Below are positions 10,139 to 19,785 of a DNA stretch of 64,000 nt, one piece after another. The DNA is from Luteimonas sp. JM171. Its GTDB lineage: Bacteria > Pseudomonadota > Gammaproteobacteria > Xanthomonadales > Xanthomonadaceae. The stretch is from contig NZ_CP017074.1 of NCBI RefSeq assembly GCF_001717465.1, forward strand, positions 1,702,873-1,766,872. The letters are read 5' to 3'. Made by a program: the position numbers and the translations under genes. The notes below the pieces were generated by a model. The model was not told the DNA's origin and did not search any database. It worked only from the letters and a program-made list of their open reading frames with translations. How positions within the stretch are numbered: position 1 is the stretch's first letter; every line of letters starts with the position of its first letter.

Positions 10139-13100
10139 GTGGAGTCAATCCTGAAATGGGTGCTGTTGGCGGCGCTGGTGCTGGCGCCGGGCGCGGCGCA
10201 TGCGGCCGGTGACGTCCCCCGCCCTCGCCAGGTCTCCATGGCCGACGGGCTGCCGTCCAACCAGGTCAACGACATGGTGGAGGACGCCCAAGGCTTCCTG
10301 TGGGTTGCGACCTCCGACGGGCTGGCGCGCTATGACGGCACGGGCTTCCAGGTCTGGCAGATCGAACACGGCCTGAGCGACAGCTTCGTCTGGTCGCTGG
10401 ACATCGATTCGCAAGGCCGGATCTGGCTGGGCACGGCGCTGGCTGGGCTGATGTCCTACGACCCGCGCTCGGATGCGTTCGCGAGCGCCGCCCAGTCCGG
10501 GGTCCCGGACCTGGAGGGCGAACAGGTATGGACCGTCGCCGTGGACGCCGAAGACAGCGTCTGGTTCGGCACCGCCAGCAACGGGCTGTACCGGCGCCAC
10601 GCCGACGGCCGCATCGAGCATTTCCTGCCGGTTGCCGGTGACGGGCGCAGCCTGCCTTCGGGCTCGGTCAGCGCAATCGAGATCGCCCCCGACGGCACGC
10701 TGTGGATCGGCACCCGCAATGGCGTGGTGCGCTGGACGGGCCAGGATTTCGAGCCGCTTCCCGCCGGGCTGCTGCCCGATGGCCGGGTCAATGTGATCAG
10801 CTTCGCCGCCGACGGCACCATGTGGGCCGGCACCGCGGGCGGCGTGGTCCAGCGCAACCCCGACGGCAGCGTGGAACGGCTGTCGTGGGGGGCTGACGTT
10901 GAGCGGCGCGTGACCCAGGTACTCGGCCGCGACAGCCGCGGTGATTTCTGGCTCGACATCCGGGCCGGCCTGGGCTTTGCCACCAAGGCCGGAAGCCCGG
11001 TGCGGGTCGTGCCCCTCTACAGCGAGTCCTCGCGCGGGGAGGTGCGGCCGTACTGGGCCGGGCTGCTGGAAGATCGCGAGGGCGGGGTATGGCTGCTCAG
11101 TGGCAGCCACGGGCTGTGGTACGTGCCGGCGGACTGGCGGCGCTTCGCGATCCACGTCCGGCGCGTGGGGGACCTGGACACGGTCGGCAACGCCACCGTC
11201 CAGGGCGCAGCGCCGGCCGCTGGCGGCGGGATGTGGCTGGTGGGCAGCAGCGGCGTGCTGGACCGCTTCGACCCGGAGACCGGAGAAGTGGAGCGGGTCC
11301 TGGAGGACGTCGGCCAGGGGGTGGTCCTGAACCGCGTGCTGGAGGACAGCCGCGGCATGGTGTGGGTGGGTTACTCGGCCGGGCTGGTGCGTCTGGATCC
11401 GCGTTCTGGCGAGCTCCAGCGCTGGCGGGTGGAACAGCCGGCCGACGCCCTGCCGGCGCGGATGGCGGTGGATGCGATCGCGGAGGATCCCGACGGCCGG
11501 ATCTGGCTCCTGGTCGGTGACTCGCGGGTACAGGTCCGTGACGCGCACGGGCGGGTTCTGGGGGACTACGCGCGGGGCAATGGCACCGGCCTTGCGTCGA
11601 ACGTGAGCATCCGGGCGCTGGTGATCGGGCCGGACGGCCGGCCCTGGCTGGGCACGGCCGCTGGCCTGAGGCGCCTGGCCGCAGCGGGGGATCGTTGGGA
11701 ACCCGTGCCCGGCGCCGATGAGGGCGTGGTGACGGCGGTGGCGGTCAGGGACGGGCGGGTGTGGGCCACTGGCACCGGCGAGCTCCGGGGCTGGCGCTGG
11801 GACGGCGACCGGCTGCAGCCTGCGCTTGAACTCGGCCCGGGCGATGGGCTGCCGCTGGTGACGTTCCGCGGCGTGGTGGCAGATGGGGTCGGCGCCCTGT
11901 GGCTGACCAGCACGCGCGGCCTGGTGCGGGTGGACCCGGATGGCCGCGTGGTGCGGACCTGGACCCTGGGCGACGGCCTGCCCAGCCAGGACATGCGCAA
12001 TCCGCCGGTGCTCGACCCCGTCACGGGGCTGCTGCTGGTGGGCACGCCGGACGGCCTGGTGGTGTTCGACCCGGTCGCTCCGGAAAAATCCATGGCCGAA
12101 CCCAATCTCGTCATCACCCGCGCGCAGGTGCGTGGGCGGCCCCCGTTCGCGCTGGACGCACCAATCACCCTGGAGCACGGGGACCGGGACTTGCGGGTGG
12201 AGGCCAGGCTCCTGTCCTACAGCAATCCCTCCGCGCACCACTACCGCTTCCGCCTGGCCGGGTATGACGACGACTGGGTGGACGTGGGACCGGGCGGCGA
12301 GCGGGTGTTTTCGCAACTGCCGTCTGGCAACTGGTCGCTGGACGTGGTGGCGCGCAACGGCGACAACCTGTGGTCACCGGTGGCCACGCTGGGTTTCAGG
12401 GTAGCCCCGCCCTGGTGGCAGACGCCGGGCGCCATCGCCCTGTGGATCGTGCTGGCCCTGGCCTTGGCCGCGGCCGCGGCGCTCGCCTACCGCGCGCGCC
12501 TGCGCCGGCGCAGCGAGTGGCAGCTGGCCGAGCACAAGCGCGAACTGGCGGAACAGGCTTCGCTGGCGAAGACCCGGTTCCTGGCCACCCTGGGCCACGA
12601 GGTGCGCACGCCCATGACCGGGGTGCTGGGCATGAGCGAACTGCTGCTCGGTACCCGGCTGGAAGAGCGGCAGCGCCGCTACGCCGAATCGATCCACGAC
12701 GCCGGCGACCATCTCCTTCGCCTGCTCAACGACGCGCTTGACCTGGCCCGGATCGAGGCCGGGAAGCTCCATTTCGAACACCAGCCTTTCAACCTGCACC
12801 AGCTGGTCGAGGAGTGCAGGGCGATGAACGCGCCGCTGGCCCGACAGCGCGGCCTGGAATTCCGCAGCGTGGTTGGCGAAGACGTCCCCGGGTGGGTGGT
12901 TGGTGACATCGTGCGGGTGCGCCAGATCCTGCTCAACCTGGTGGGCAATGCGATCAAGTTCACCAGCCGGGGCCACGTGGAGCTGGGCGTGCATCGGGGC
13001 GAGGGCGACACCGTGCGCTTCGTCGTCACCGATACCGGGCCCGGCCTCAACGCCCAGCAGCGCGAGCGCCTGTTCCGGCGTTTTGAACAGGTCGACGGCC

Positions 13101-13666
13101 CCCGTACCGGGCCGCGCTACGGGGGCAGCGGGCTGGGGCTGGCGATCTGCCAGGAGCTGGCGGCGGGCATGGGCGGGCGGATTTCGGTGGACAGCGCGCC
13201 CGGCCGCGGCTCGCGCTTCGAGGTTGAACTGCCACTGCCTTCCACCGCCGCGGCGCCGGACAGCCCCGTCCCCGCGCCCGCCCCGGCCCCGCCGCTGACG
13301 CTGCTGCTGGTGGAGGACGATCCCACGGTGGCGGAAGTCATCGGCGGGCTGCTGAGGCGCCAGGGCCATGCGGTCACCCACGCGGCGCACGCGCTGGCCG
13401 CGCTCGCGGCCCTGACCGAGGCGCCGCCCGACGCGGCGCTGCTGGATCTGGACCTGCCCGGCCTGGACGGCCACCAGCTGGCCCGCCAGTTCCGCGCCCA
13501 GGGCTATGCAGGCACGCTGATCGCCATTACTGCGCGCGCCGACGCCGATTCCGAACCGCAGGCGCTGAGCGCCGGCTTCGACCGCTTCGTGCGCAAGCCG
13601 TTGACCGGGGCGATCCTTGCCGAAGCGCTGGCCGGGGTGGCGCCGGCCGCAGCCCGCGGAGGCTGA
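10139..13666 (+). CDS. Hybrid sensor histidine kinase with periplasmic propeller domain (copy 2)
   Basis: 1175 aa starting at GTG 10139, which gives a signal peptide (ESILKWVLLAALVLAPGAAHA). Architecture matches the upstream gene: propeller blades, Y_Y_Y domain, one membrane helix (ALWIVLALALAAAAALAY), HisKA with His820 in GHEVRTP, full HATPase boxes, and a receiver with Asp1103 and a VRKP lysine. The kinase and receiver parts are nearly the same as in copy 1, while the periplasmic parts differ much more. This suggests duplication followed by change of ligand. The 30 bp gap after copy 1 suggests co-transcription. Its TGA stop abuts the hemE stop (TGATCA) on the other strand. Confidence 0.93.
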   Translation: MESILKWVLLAALVLAPGAAHAAGDVPRPRQVSMADGLPSNQVNDMVEDAQGFLWVATSDGLARYDGTGFQVWQIEHGLSDSFVWSLDIDSQGRIWLGTALAGLMSYDPRSDAFASAAQSGVPDLEGEQVWTVAVDAEDSVWFGTASNGLYRRHADGRIEHFLPVAGDGRSLPSGSVSAIEIAPDGTLWIGTRNGVVRWTGQDFEPLPAGLLPDGRVNVISFAADGTMWAGTAGGVVQRNPDGSVERLSWGADVERRVTQVLGRDSRGDFWLDIRAGLGFATKAGSPVRVVPLYSESSRGEVRPYWAGLLEDREGGVWLLSGSHGLWYVPADWRRFAIHVRRVGDLDTVGNATVQGAAPAAGGGMWLVGSSGVLDRFDPETGEVERVLEDVGQGVVLNRVLEDSRGMVWVGYSAGLVRLDPRSGELQRWRVEQPADALPARMAVDAIAEDPDGRIWLLVGDSRVQVRDAHGRVLGDYARGNGTGLASNVSIRALVIGPDGRPWLGTAAGLRRLAAAGDRWEPVPGADEGVVTAVAVRDGRVWATGTGELRGWRWDGDRLQPALELGPGDGLPLVTFRGVVADGVGALWLTSTRGLVRVDPDGRVVRTWTLGDGLPSQDMRNPPVLDPVTGLLLVGTPDGLVVFDPVAPEKSMAEPNLVITRAQVRGRPPFALDAPITLEHGDRDLRVEARLLSYSNPSAHHYRFRLAGYDDDWVDVGPGGERVFSQLPSGNWSLDVVARNGDNLWSPVATLGFRVAPPWWQTPGAIALWIVLALALAAAAALAYRARLRRRSEWQLAEHKRELAEQASLAKTRFLATLGHEVRTPMTGVLGMSELLLGTRLEERQRRYAESIHDAGDHLLRLLNDALDLARIEAGKLHFEHQPFNLHQLVEECRAMNAPLARQRGLEFRSVVGEDVPGWVVGDIVRVRQILLNLVGNAIKFTSRGHVELGVHRGEGDTVRFVVTDTGPGLNAQQRERLFRRFEQVDGPRTGPRYGGSGLGLAICQELAAGMGGRISVDSAPGRGSRFEVELPLPSTAAAPDSPVPAPAPAPPLTLLLVEDDPTVAEVIGGLLRRQGHAVTHAAHALAALAALTEAPPDAALLDLDLPGLDGHQLARQFRAQGYAGTLIAITARADADSEPQALSAGFDRFVRKPLTGAILAEALAGVAPAAARGG

Positions 13667-14740
13667 TCAGCGCGCGCTGTAGGCGTGCACTTCCTCCACC
13701 AGCACCGCGACGTGGTCGGGATCCATGTCCGGCGACATCCCGTGGCCAAGGTTGAACACGTGGCCCTCGCGCGAGCCGCCGTTGCCGTCGCGGTAGCTGT
13801 CGAGCACCGCGCGGACCTCCCGGCGGATGGCGTCCGGGGCGCCATACAGCACGGTGGGGTCGAGGTTGCCCTGCAGGCCCACGCGCCCCCCGGTGACCCT
13901 GGCCGCCTCGTTGAGGTCCATCAGCCAGTCCACGCCCAGCGCTTCGGCGCCGGTGTCGGCCAGTTCCCCGAGGTAGTTGCCATTGCCCCGGCCGAACAGG
14001 ATCAGGGGCGTGCGCCCGTCGCCCGCGCCACGCTCGAGTTCGCGCGCGATGCGCGCCAGGTAGGGCAGGGAGAACTCCCGGTACATGGCCGGGGAGAGGA
14101 CGCCTCCCCAGGTGTCGAAGACCTGCAGCGCCTGGGCGCCGGCCGCGCGCTGGGCGGCCAGGTAGGCGATCACCGCGTCGGTGTTGACCTCCAGCAGCCG
14201 GTGCAGCGCCTTCGGGTCGTTGTGCGCCATTGCCTTGATGAGGCTGAAGTTCCTGGAGCCGCCGCCCTCGACCATGTAGCAGGCCAAGGTCCAGGGGCTG
14301 CCGGAAAAGCCGATCAGCGGCACCTCGCCATCCAGCTCGCGGCGGATCACCCGCACCGCGTCCATGACGTAGCGCAGCTCGGTTTCCATGTCCGGAACCC
14401 CCAGCTTTGCGATCGCGGCGGCGTCGCGCAGCGGGCGCTCGAACTTCGGCCCCTCGCCGTCGGCGAAGTACAGGCCCAGGCCCATCGCGTCGGGGATGGT
14501 GAGGATGTCGGAGAACAGGATCGCCGCGTCCAGCGGGAACCGGCGCAGCGGCTGCAGGGTCACCTCGCAGGCCATCTCCGGATTCTTGGCCAGGCCCAGG
14601 AAGCTGCCGGCCTCGGCGCGGCTGGCGCGGTATTCGGGCAGGTAGCGGCCGGCCTGGCGCATCAGCCACACCGGGGTGCGATCAACGGGCTGGCGGCGCA
14701 GGGCGCGCAGGAAGCGGTCGTTTTTCAGGGTCTGGGTCAA
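13667..14740 (-). CDS. hemE: Uroporphyrinogen decarboxylase
   Basis: 357 aa from a TTG at 14738-14740, chosen because the conserved N-terminus ([13 protein letters not shown]) begins right after it and no ATG or GTG lies near it in frame. HemE removes four carboxyl groups from uroporphyrinogen III to give coproporphyrinogen III in heme synthesis. The signature [15 protein letters not shown], the [13 protein letters not shown] segment and the C-terminal FNLGHG motif are all present. It is the last gene of the aroK-aroB-WGR-hemE series and lies 32 bp after the WGR gene. Confidence 0.95.
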   Translation of the reverse strand: MTQTLKNDRFLRALRRQPVDRTPVWLMRQAGRYLPEYRASRAEAGSFLGLAKNPEMACEVTLQPLRRFPLDAAILFSDILTIPDAMGLGLYFADGEGPKFERPLRDAAAIAKLGVPDMETELRYVMDAVRVIRRELDGEVPLIGFSGSPWTLACYMVEGGGSRNFSLIKAMAHNDPKALHRLLEVNTDAVIAYLAAQRAAGAQALQVFDTWGGVLSPAMYREFSLPYLARIARELERGAGDGRTPLILFGRGNGNYLGELADTGAEALGVDWLMDLNEAARVTGGRVGLQGNLDPTVLYGAPDAIRREVRAVLDSYRDGNGGSREGHVFNLGHGMSPDMDPDHVAVLVEEVHAYSAR

Positions 14741-14772
14741 GGTTCTGGTCTCGAAAAGGCGTGGCGCGATGC

Positions 14773-15030
14773 TCAGCCGCGGTGGAGGTCCGCGCCCTGC
14801 GCGAACATGAGCTGGAATCCGCGCTTGAGCTGCTGGTCGCGGGCCTGTTCCAGGGCGGCGAAGGCCTCGCCCTGGTCCAGGTATTGCTGGCGCCGGACGG
14901 TGCTGCGGCCGCCGATCTGGCCGCTCTCGCGGATCAGGGTCCAGCCGCCCAGCAGGTCGCGCTGCAACATCAGCTGCACGAACCGCGGGGGTTCGCTGCC
15001 ATCGGGGCGTTGTTGCAGGAGCAGGCGCAT
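14773..15030 (-). CDS. Stand-alone WGR-domain protein
   Basis: 85 aa. It consists of little more than a WGR domain: [17 protein letters not shown] followed by [10 protein letters not shown], with a C-terminal helix ([14 protein letters not shown]). WGR domains occur in PARP and molybdate regulators and are thought to bind nucleic acid. Here there is no catalytic part. It lies between aroB (62 bp gap) and hemE (32 bp gap) on the same strand. The recognition is by pattern, and its function is unknown. Confidence 0.8.
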   Translation of the reverse strand: MRLLLQQRPDGSEPPRFVQLMLQRDLLGGWTLIRESGQIGGRSTVRRQQYLDQGEAFAALEQARDQQLKRGFQLMFAQGADLHRG

Positions 15031-15093
15031 GGGCCAATTGTAAGGCTTGGGCTGATGGGCTTCCCGCCCGGGTGGGGGAACGCGACCCGTTTT

Positions 15094-16182
15094 TCAGCCC
15101 AGGACGGCCAGGACGGCCTCGGCGGGCACGTCGGCGAGGATGCGGGCCTGCCCGGGGCGCTCCCAACCGATGAAGCGCAACCCGTCGCCGCGGGCCTTCT
15201 TGTCCAGGCGCATGAGGTCAAGCAGCCGTGCCGGCGCCAGGCCCGGGGGCAGCTGCACGGGCAGGCCGAAGCGGCCCAGGAGCGATTGGAGGCGCTCGCC
15301 CGCTTCGGCCGGCGCCAGGCCCAGGTGCCCGGACAGGCGGGCGGCAAGCACCATGCCCACGGCCACGGCTTCGCCATGGTTGAGGCCGCCATAGCCCTGG
15401 GCGGTCTCGATGGCGTGGGCAAACGTGTGGCCGAAATTGAGCAGGGCGCGTTCGCCGTGTTCAAAAGGGTCGAGGGCGACGATCGCGGCCTTGTGTTCGC
15501 AGCTGCGGGCGATGGCTTCGGCCAGCGCGGTCTCGTCCCGGGCGAGCAGGCCGGCGGCGTTGGCCTCGAGCCAGTCCAGGAATGCGGCATCGCGGATGGC
15601 GCCGTACTTGATCACTTCGGCCAGCCCGGCGCGCAGCTCGCGCTCGGGCAGGGTGCGAAGCGTCGCGGTGTCAGCCAGGACGGCGCGCGGCGGATGGAAG
15701 GCCCCGACCAGGTTCTTGCCCTGGGGCAGGTCGACCGCGGTCTTGCCACCGACCGAGGAATCCACCATCGCCAGCAGGGTGGTGGGCAGCTGCACGCAAT
15801 CGATGCCACGCATCCAGCACGCCGCGGCGAAGCCGGCCAGGTCGCCGACCACGCCGCCGCCCAGGGCGAACACGCAGGCATCGCGGCGCGCTCCCAGTTC
15901 CGCCAGCGCATCGAGGGCGCCGCCAAACTGCTCCAGGGTCTTCGACGCTTCGCCGGCGGGGAGGACAAAACGCGCCATTGCCAGGCCGGGGCGGGCGTTG
16001 CGCAGGGCGGTTTCCACCTGGTCGGCGTACAGCGGTGCGACGTTGTCATCGGTGACCAGCAGCGCCTGCCTGCCGCGCAGCCCGGCGCCGAGCAGTTCGC
16101 CTGCTGCCAGCAGGCCAGCGCCGATGGTGATGTCGTAAGGCCGCTCGCCGGCCACCTCCAGCGCCCGCAGCCGTGCGCTCAT
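15094..16182 (-). CDS. aroB: 3-dehydroquinate synthase
   Basis: 362 aa, standard for AroB, which cyclises DAHP to 3-dehydroquinate with NAD and a divalent metal. The NAD-binding [13 protein letters not shown] segment, the [16 protein letters not shown] motif and the metal-ligand histidines in [14 protein letters not shown] and [11 protein letters not shown] are present. The ATG overlaps the aroK stop by 4 bp, so translation is probably coupled to shikimate kinase in the same pathway. Confidence 0.97.
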   Translation of the reverse strand: MSARLRALEVAGERPYDITIGAGLLAAGELLGAGLRGRQALLVTDDNVAPLYADQVETALRNARPGLAMARFVLPAGEASKTLEQFGGALDALAELGARRDACVFALGGGVVGDLAGFAAACWMRGIDCVQLPTTLLAMVDSSVGGKTAVDLPQGKNLVGAFHPPRAVLADTATLRTLPERELRAGLAEVIKYGAIRDAAFLDWLEANAAGLLARDETALAEAIARSCEHKAAIVALDPFEHGERALLNFGHTFAHAIETAQGYGGLNHGEAVAVGMVLAARLSGHLGLAPAEAGERLQSLLGRFGLPVQLPPGLAPARLLDLMRLDKKARGDGLRFIGWERPGQARILADVPAEAVLAVLG

Positions 16183-16745
16183 GCCCGTCCCTCCTGTGTC
16201 TTGCCGGCACTGTCCGGCGCGCCTGGCCAGGCCGCGGACAGTGCCCGGGCAAGCCTGGCCGCCGCGGCCGGGGCGGCGTAGTTGGCGGTGTCGAATTCGA
16301 GGTGGGCGACTTCCCGGTACAGCGGGCCGCGCGCGTGTGCCAGCTGGCGCAGCGTGGCTTCACGGTCGTCGCCCTGGAGCAGCGGCCGGCTGCGGTCGCG
16401 CGCCAGCCGGCGCAACTGTGCAGGCACGGCCACCTGCAGGTGGACCACGAAGCCCCGCTTGCGCATCAGCGCGCGGCTGCGCGGGTCCAGCACCGCGCCC
16501 CCGCCGGTAGCCAGCACCTGGCCGTCCCGCTCAAGGCAGGAAGCCAGCGCTGCATGTTCGCGGGCACGGAAGCCGGCCTCGCCCTCGCACGCGAAGATCG
16601 TGGATACGCTGGCACCCGTCTGCCGCTCGATCTCTTCGTCCAGGTCCACGAACTGCATGCCCAGCCGCCGGGCGATGCGCCTTCCCAGCGAGGATTTCCC
16701 GGCGCCCATCGGGCCGACCAGGATGATGTTGTGTGCCGCCTGCAT
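16179..16745 (-). CDS. aroK: Shikimate kinase
   Basis: 188 aa. It carries a P-loop GPMGAGKS at residues 11-18, the shikimate-binding D-L-D-E-E-I, the R-x-x-E segment (FRAREHAAL) and a GGGAV motif, all typical of shikimate kinase, which phosphorylates shikimate with ATP. It heads the aroK-aroB-WGR-hemE series and is divergent from dodecin across about 127 bp. The C-terminal tail ([21 protein letters not shown]) is slightly longer than in most relatives. Confidence 0.96.
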   Translation of the reverse strand: MQAAHNIILVGPMGAGKSSLGRRIARRLGMQFVDLDEEIERQTGASVSTIFACEGEAGFRAREHAALASCLERDGQVLATGGGAVLDPRSRALMRKRGFVVHLQVAVPAQLRRLARDRSRPLLQGDDREATLRQLAHARGPLYREVAHLEFDTANYAAPAAAARLARALSAAWPGAPDSAGKTQEGRA

Positions 16746-16872
16746 GCCGCGGATGCTAGCAGGGCGCGGGCCGGATCCGGGGCTTTCGCACGGTTCTTAC
16801 GCGACGCCGCCCATGCTCGGGGGTCCGGCCTGCGGTCCGGCGGGCCGGCCCTTCGAACCCGAGGAGTCCAGC

Positions 16873-17076
16873 ATGTCTGTTGCCAAGGTGATTGAACTCA
16901 ACGCTTCTTCGCCCACCAGCATGGAAGACGCGGTCAAGCGCGGCCTGGCCAAGGCGTCCGAGTCCGTGAAGAACATCAAGGGCGCGTGGGTGAACGAAAT
17001 CAAGGTGGTCTGCGGCGACGGCGGCGAGGTGACCGAGTGGCGGGTCAACCTGCGCGTGAGCTTCGTGGTGGAGTGA
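16873..17076 (+). CDS. Dodecin (flavin-storage protein)
   Basis: 67 aa from ATG 16873, with GAGG eight bases upstream. The sequence from VAKVIELNASSPTS to the last strand follows the dodecin pattern: a long helix (MEDAVKRGLAKASESVKNI), then W-V-N-E-I and the flavin-stacking tryptophan in T-E-W-R-V-N. Dodecins form hollow dodecamers that bind riboflavin or FMN and are thought to buffer free flavin. The last 32 bases overlap the 3' end of the kinase gene on the other strand. Confidence 0.92.
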   Translation: MSVAKVIELNASSPTSMEDAVKRGLAKASESVKNIKGAWVNEIKVVCGDGGEVTEWRVNLRVSFVVE

Positions 17077-17878
17077 GCGGCCGCCGGCGGGCGTCCAGGG
17101 GGACCACCAGGTCTGCGATCGCGGGCACTTCCCGCATCGCATGCCGCGTCACCCGTTCAAAGTGGCACACGAAGCGCTCCACCCCGGCGCGGTCCATGCC
17201 GCGCCGCTGGGGGTCGGCTGCGCGCAAGGCCTGCTCCTGCTCCCAGCGCCAGCCCGGCACCACCTCGAATCCGGGCGCCTGCAGGTAGAGCAGCCGGTCA
17301 ATGCGGCTCCACAGCGGCGGGTAATCCCGTTCCAGCGCCGCGTTGCACCAGCGTCGCCAGCGCCCGTCAGGGTCCTCGTCGCGCTCCAGCGGGTTGATCG
17401 GGGGCCCGAGATCCGCTTCCGCCTGCGCGGGCGCGGCCAGGAACCACCCTTCCAGCACCACCAGGTCCACGCCTTCCAGCCGGGGCCAGCTGTCGCGCGG
17501 CAGGCGGCGGTCGGCGAGCTTGTCGAACCGGGGCAGGTCAGCGCTGCCCTGGCGCAGCGCGTCCAGCGTGGCGCACGCCAGGCTGACATCGTGCGTGCTT
17601 GGCGGCCCGCGGGTGGCCAGCAGCGGATGGGCGTCGCGCGCCAGCGCCTGGCGCGCGGCCTGGTCCAGGTAGAAGTCATCGATCGAGACGCTGGCCAGGC
17701 GCAGGCCGCGGGCCGCCGCGGCGCCGGCCAGCTGCGCGGCCAGGGTCGACTTGCCGCAGCCCTGCGGTCCGCTGATCCCGTAGACCCGCGCACCGCTGCC
17801 AAGGATGTCGTCGAGCACGTGCCCCACGAAGCCCGCCTCGAACGCATGCACAGGGCGCGGATGCAGGAGCGGGTCCAT
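17045..17878 (-). CDS. Glycerate-type P-loop kinase
   Basis: 277 aa from ATG 17876-17878. A P-loop [12 protein letters not shown] lies near residue 40, followed by S-I-D-D-F-Y-L and a later D-L-V-V-L-E-G-W-F Walker-B-like strand. This pattern is seen in plant-type D-glycerate 3-kinases and their bacterial relatives, which are related to uridine kinase and phosphoribulokinase. The most likely reaction is ATP-dependent phosphorylation of D-glycerate, but the substrate is not proven by sequence. It is divergent from pdxH with only 17 bp between starts, and its 3' end overlaps dodecin by 32 bp. Confidence 0.78.
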   Translation of the reverse strand: MDPLLHPRPVHAFEAGFVGHVLDDILGSGARVYGISGPQGCGKSTLAAQLAGAAAARGLRLASVSIDDFYLDQAARQALARDAHPLLATRGPPSTHDVSLACATLDALRQGSADLPRFDKLADRRLPRDSWPRLEGVDLVVLEGWFLAAPAQAEADLGPPINPLERDEDPDGRWRRWCNAALERDYPPLWSRIDRLLYLQAPGFEVVPGWRWEQEQALRAADPQRRGMDRAGVERFVCHFERVTRHAMREVPAIADLVVPLDARRRPLTPPRSSRAG

Positions 17879-17895
17879 GGCGCCACAATAGCCGA

Positions 17896-18498
17896 ATGAA
17901 CCGTGACGATCCGTATCTGGAAGCGCTGGCGACCTTCGACCTGCTGTTCGGGGAGGCCCTGGCCGCGGGCGAGCCCGATCGCACCGCGATGGTGGTGGCC
18001 AGCGCCGACGCCGATGGCCGGCCGTCGGCCCGCACCGTGCTGATGAAGGCGCACGACGCGCGCGGGTTCGTGTTCTACACCCATCTGGACGGGCGCAAGG
18101 GCCGCGAGCTGCAGGCCAATCCGCGTGCGGCGCTGCTGTTCCACTGGCCGCGGGTGCGGCGGGGCGTACAGGTGCGGCTGGAGGGCACGGTGTCGATCGT
18201 CGATGACGCCGAGGCCGATGCCTACTTCGCATCGCGCCCGCGGGGCAGCCAGCTGGGCGCATGGGCCTCCGCCCAGTCGGAGACGCTGGATTCGCGCGAG
18301 ACCTTCGAACACCGGCTGGCTGCGCGCGAACGCGAGTTCGAGGGCCGGGAGGTGCCGCGGCCGCCGCGCTGGGGCGGGTTCCGGGTGGCGCCACACCGGA
18401 TCGAGTTCTGGTACGGCGCCGAATTCCGGCTACACGAGCGACAGCTCTACGAGCGCAGCCACGAAGGCCGCTGGTCGCGCCGGATGCTGTACCCGTGA
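17896..18498 (+). CDS. pdxH: Pyridoxamine 5'-phosphate oxidase
   Basis: 200 aa, slightly shorter than the E. coli enzyme (218 aa) at the N-terminus. It oxidises pyridoxamine or pyridoxine phosphate to pyridoxal phosphate using FMN. The FMN-binding R-T-V-L-M-K and [10 protein letters not shown] segments, S-x-x-S-Q-x-E (GAWASAQSE) and the C-terminal R-x-H-x-R-x-x-Y pattern ([12 protein letters not shown]) are visible, together with PPRWGGFRV and I-E-F-W. Its TGA overlaps the GTG start of the next gene (GTGA). Confidence 0.95.
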   Translation: MNRDDPYLEALATFDLLFGEALAAGEPDRTAMVVASADADGRPSARTVLMKAHDARGFVFYTHLDGRKGRELQANPRAALLFHWPRVRRGVQVRLEGTVSIVDDAEADAYFASRPRGSQLGAWASAQSETLDSRETFEHRLAAREREFEGREVPRPPRWGGFRVAPHRIEFWYGAEFRLHERQLYERSHEGRWSRRMLYP

Positions 18499-19313
18499 GC
18501 CGGGGGCCGCAGCGCATCGTCTGCCTGACCGAGGAGCCGACCGAGACGCTGTACGCGCTGGGCGAGCAGGACCGGATCGTGGGCATCAGCGGCTTCACGG
18601 TGCGACCGCCACAGGCGCGCCGGGAGAAGCCAAAGGTCAGCGCGTTCACCAGCGCCAAGGTCGGCGAGATCCTCAAGCTCAAGCCGGACCTGGCCATCGG
18701 GTTCTCCGACATCCAGGCCGACATCGCCGCCGAACTGGTGCGCGGCGGGGTGGAGGTGTGGATCGCCAATCACCGCAGCGTCGACGGGATCATCGACTAC
18801 ATTCGCCGGCTGGGGGCGCTGGTGGGTGCCGGCCAGCGCGCAGACGCCTACGCGGATGGGCTGCTGCGCGGGCTGGACGACATCGCGCGCGAAGCGGCGG
18901 CGCTGCCGCGCCGGCCCAGGGTGTATTTCGAGGAATGGGACGATCCGCCCATCACCGGCATCCGCTGGGTTTCGGAGCTGGTGGCGCTGGCCGGCGGGGA
19001 CGAGATATTCCCGGAGCGGGCGATCGAGCCGCTGGCGAAGCAGCGGATCCTCGCCGATGCCAGCGAAGTGGTGCGGCGCGCGCCGGACATCATCCTGGGC
19101 TCGTGGTGCGGCAAGAAGTTCCGGCCGGAGAAGGTGGCGGCACGCCCGGGCTGGGAAGCGGTCCCCGCCGTGCGCGACGGCGAACTGCATGAGATCAAGT
19201 CGCCGCTGATCCTGCAGCCGGGCCCGGCTGCGGTGACGGATGGCGTGCGCGCGATCGCCGCCGTCATCGGGCAGTGGTCGGCCGCTAGGGCTGGGGATAG
19301 ATGTCGCGGCTGA
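18495..19313 (+). CDS. BtuF-like (cobalamin-type) binding protein without signal peptide
   Basis: 272 aa from GTG 18495, translationally coupled to pdxH. The fold pattern is that of class III periplasmic binding proteins: [17 protein letters not shown], then [16 protein letters not shown], a long central helix ([19 protein letters not shown]), and a C-terminal P-D-I-I-L-G-S-W lobe. Relatives are annotated as cobalamin- or iron-siderophore-binding proteins. No signal peptide or lipobox is present, so this copy would stay in the cytoplasm, and no ABC transporter gene is adjacent. The ligand is unknown. Its 3' end overlaps the convergent lipoprotein gene by 29 bp. Confidence 0.78.
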   Translation: MSRGPQRIVCLTEEPTETLYALGEQDRIVGISGFTVRPPQARREKPKVSAFTSAKVGEILKLKPDLAIGFSDIQADIAAELVRGGVEVWIANHRSVDGIIDYIRRLGALVGAGQRADAYADGLLRGLDDIAREAAALPRRPRVYFEEWDDPPITGIRWVSELVALAGGDEIFPERAIEPLAKQRILADASEVVRRAPDIILGSWCGKKFRPEKVAARPGWEAVPAVRDGELHEIKSPLILQPGPAAVTDGVRAIAAVIGQWSAARAGDRCRG

Positions 19314-19785
19314 ACGTGAGGCGCGACGGCGCGCCCGCGGCGTGCTCCACCTGCAGCTCGAAGCGCAGCGTCTCGGGCGGCCTCATGCGCAACGTGCCCA
19401 CGTAATCAACCAGGTCGCCGGTGCGGATCTCGCGCATCTCGATCCGGCTGCGGACACCGCGCAGGTCGGTGGCGGTCGCGCTGATGCGGGCGGGCAGGGC
19501 GGCTTCGCGCATGGGCGGGCCTTGCCGCACTCCCACCAGCAGCATCACCGAACCCGGCCCGGGCGGGATGCCGTAGCGGTCGGCAACCGCCGGGTTGAGC
19601 GAGGCGGTCGGGACCACGCTGGCGCGGATGCTCACGTCGCCCGCGGTCACAGCAGCCTCCTGCATGGTGGCATTGGCGTGCCCTTCCGGCGGCGTGGCAC
19701 CCCCGCAGCCGGCCAGCATCAAGGCCGCCAGCAGCAGGCCGGGCGCCGCGCCGCTAGCGGCCCGCAGCATCGCCGTCGTCGTCAT
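19285..19785 (-). CDS. DUF4426 lipoprotein
   Basis: 166 aa from ATG 19783-19785. A lipoprotein signal ends in LMLAGC with the lipidated Cys27. The mature part (VVPTASLNPAVADRYGI, then VMLLVGVRQG and LVDYVGTLRM) matches the DUF4426 beta-sandwich pattern of gammaproteobacteria. The role is unknown. The gene starts inside the last 32 bases of proC and is probably in one operon with it. Confidence 0.78.
   Translation of the reverse strand: MTTTAMLRAASGAAPGLLLAALMLAGCGGATPPEGHANATMQEAAVTAGDVSIRASVVPTASLNPAVADRYGIPPGPGSVMLLVGVRQGPPMREAALPARISATATDLRGVRSRIEMREIRTGDLVDYVGTLRMRPPETLRFELQVEHAAGAPSRLTFSRDIYPQP

Noticed and set aside
10145..12316. Long minus-strand frame opposite the second kinase
   Set aside because: Shadow of the real gene, no recognisable motif.
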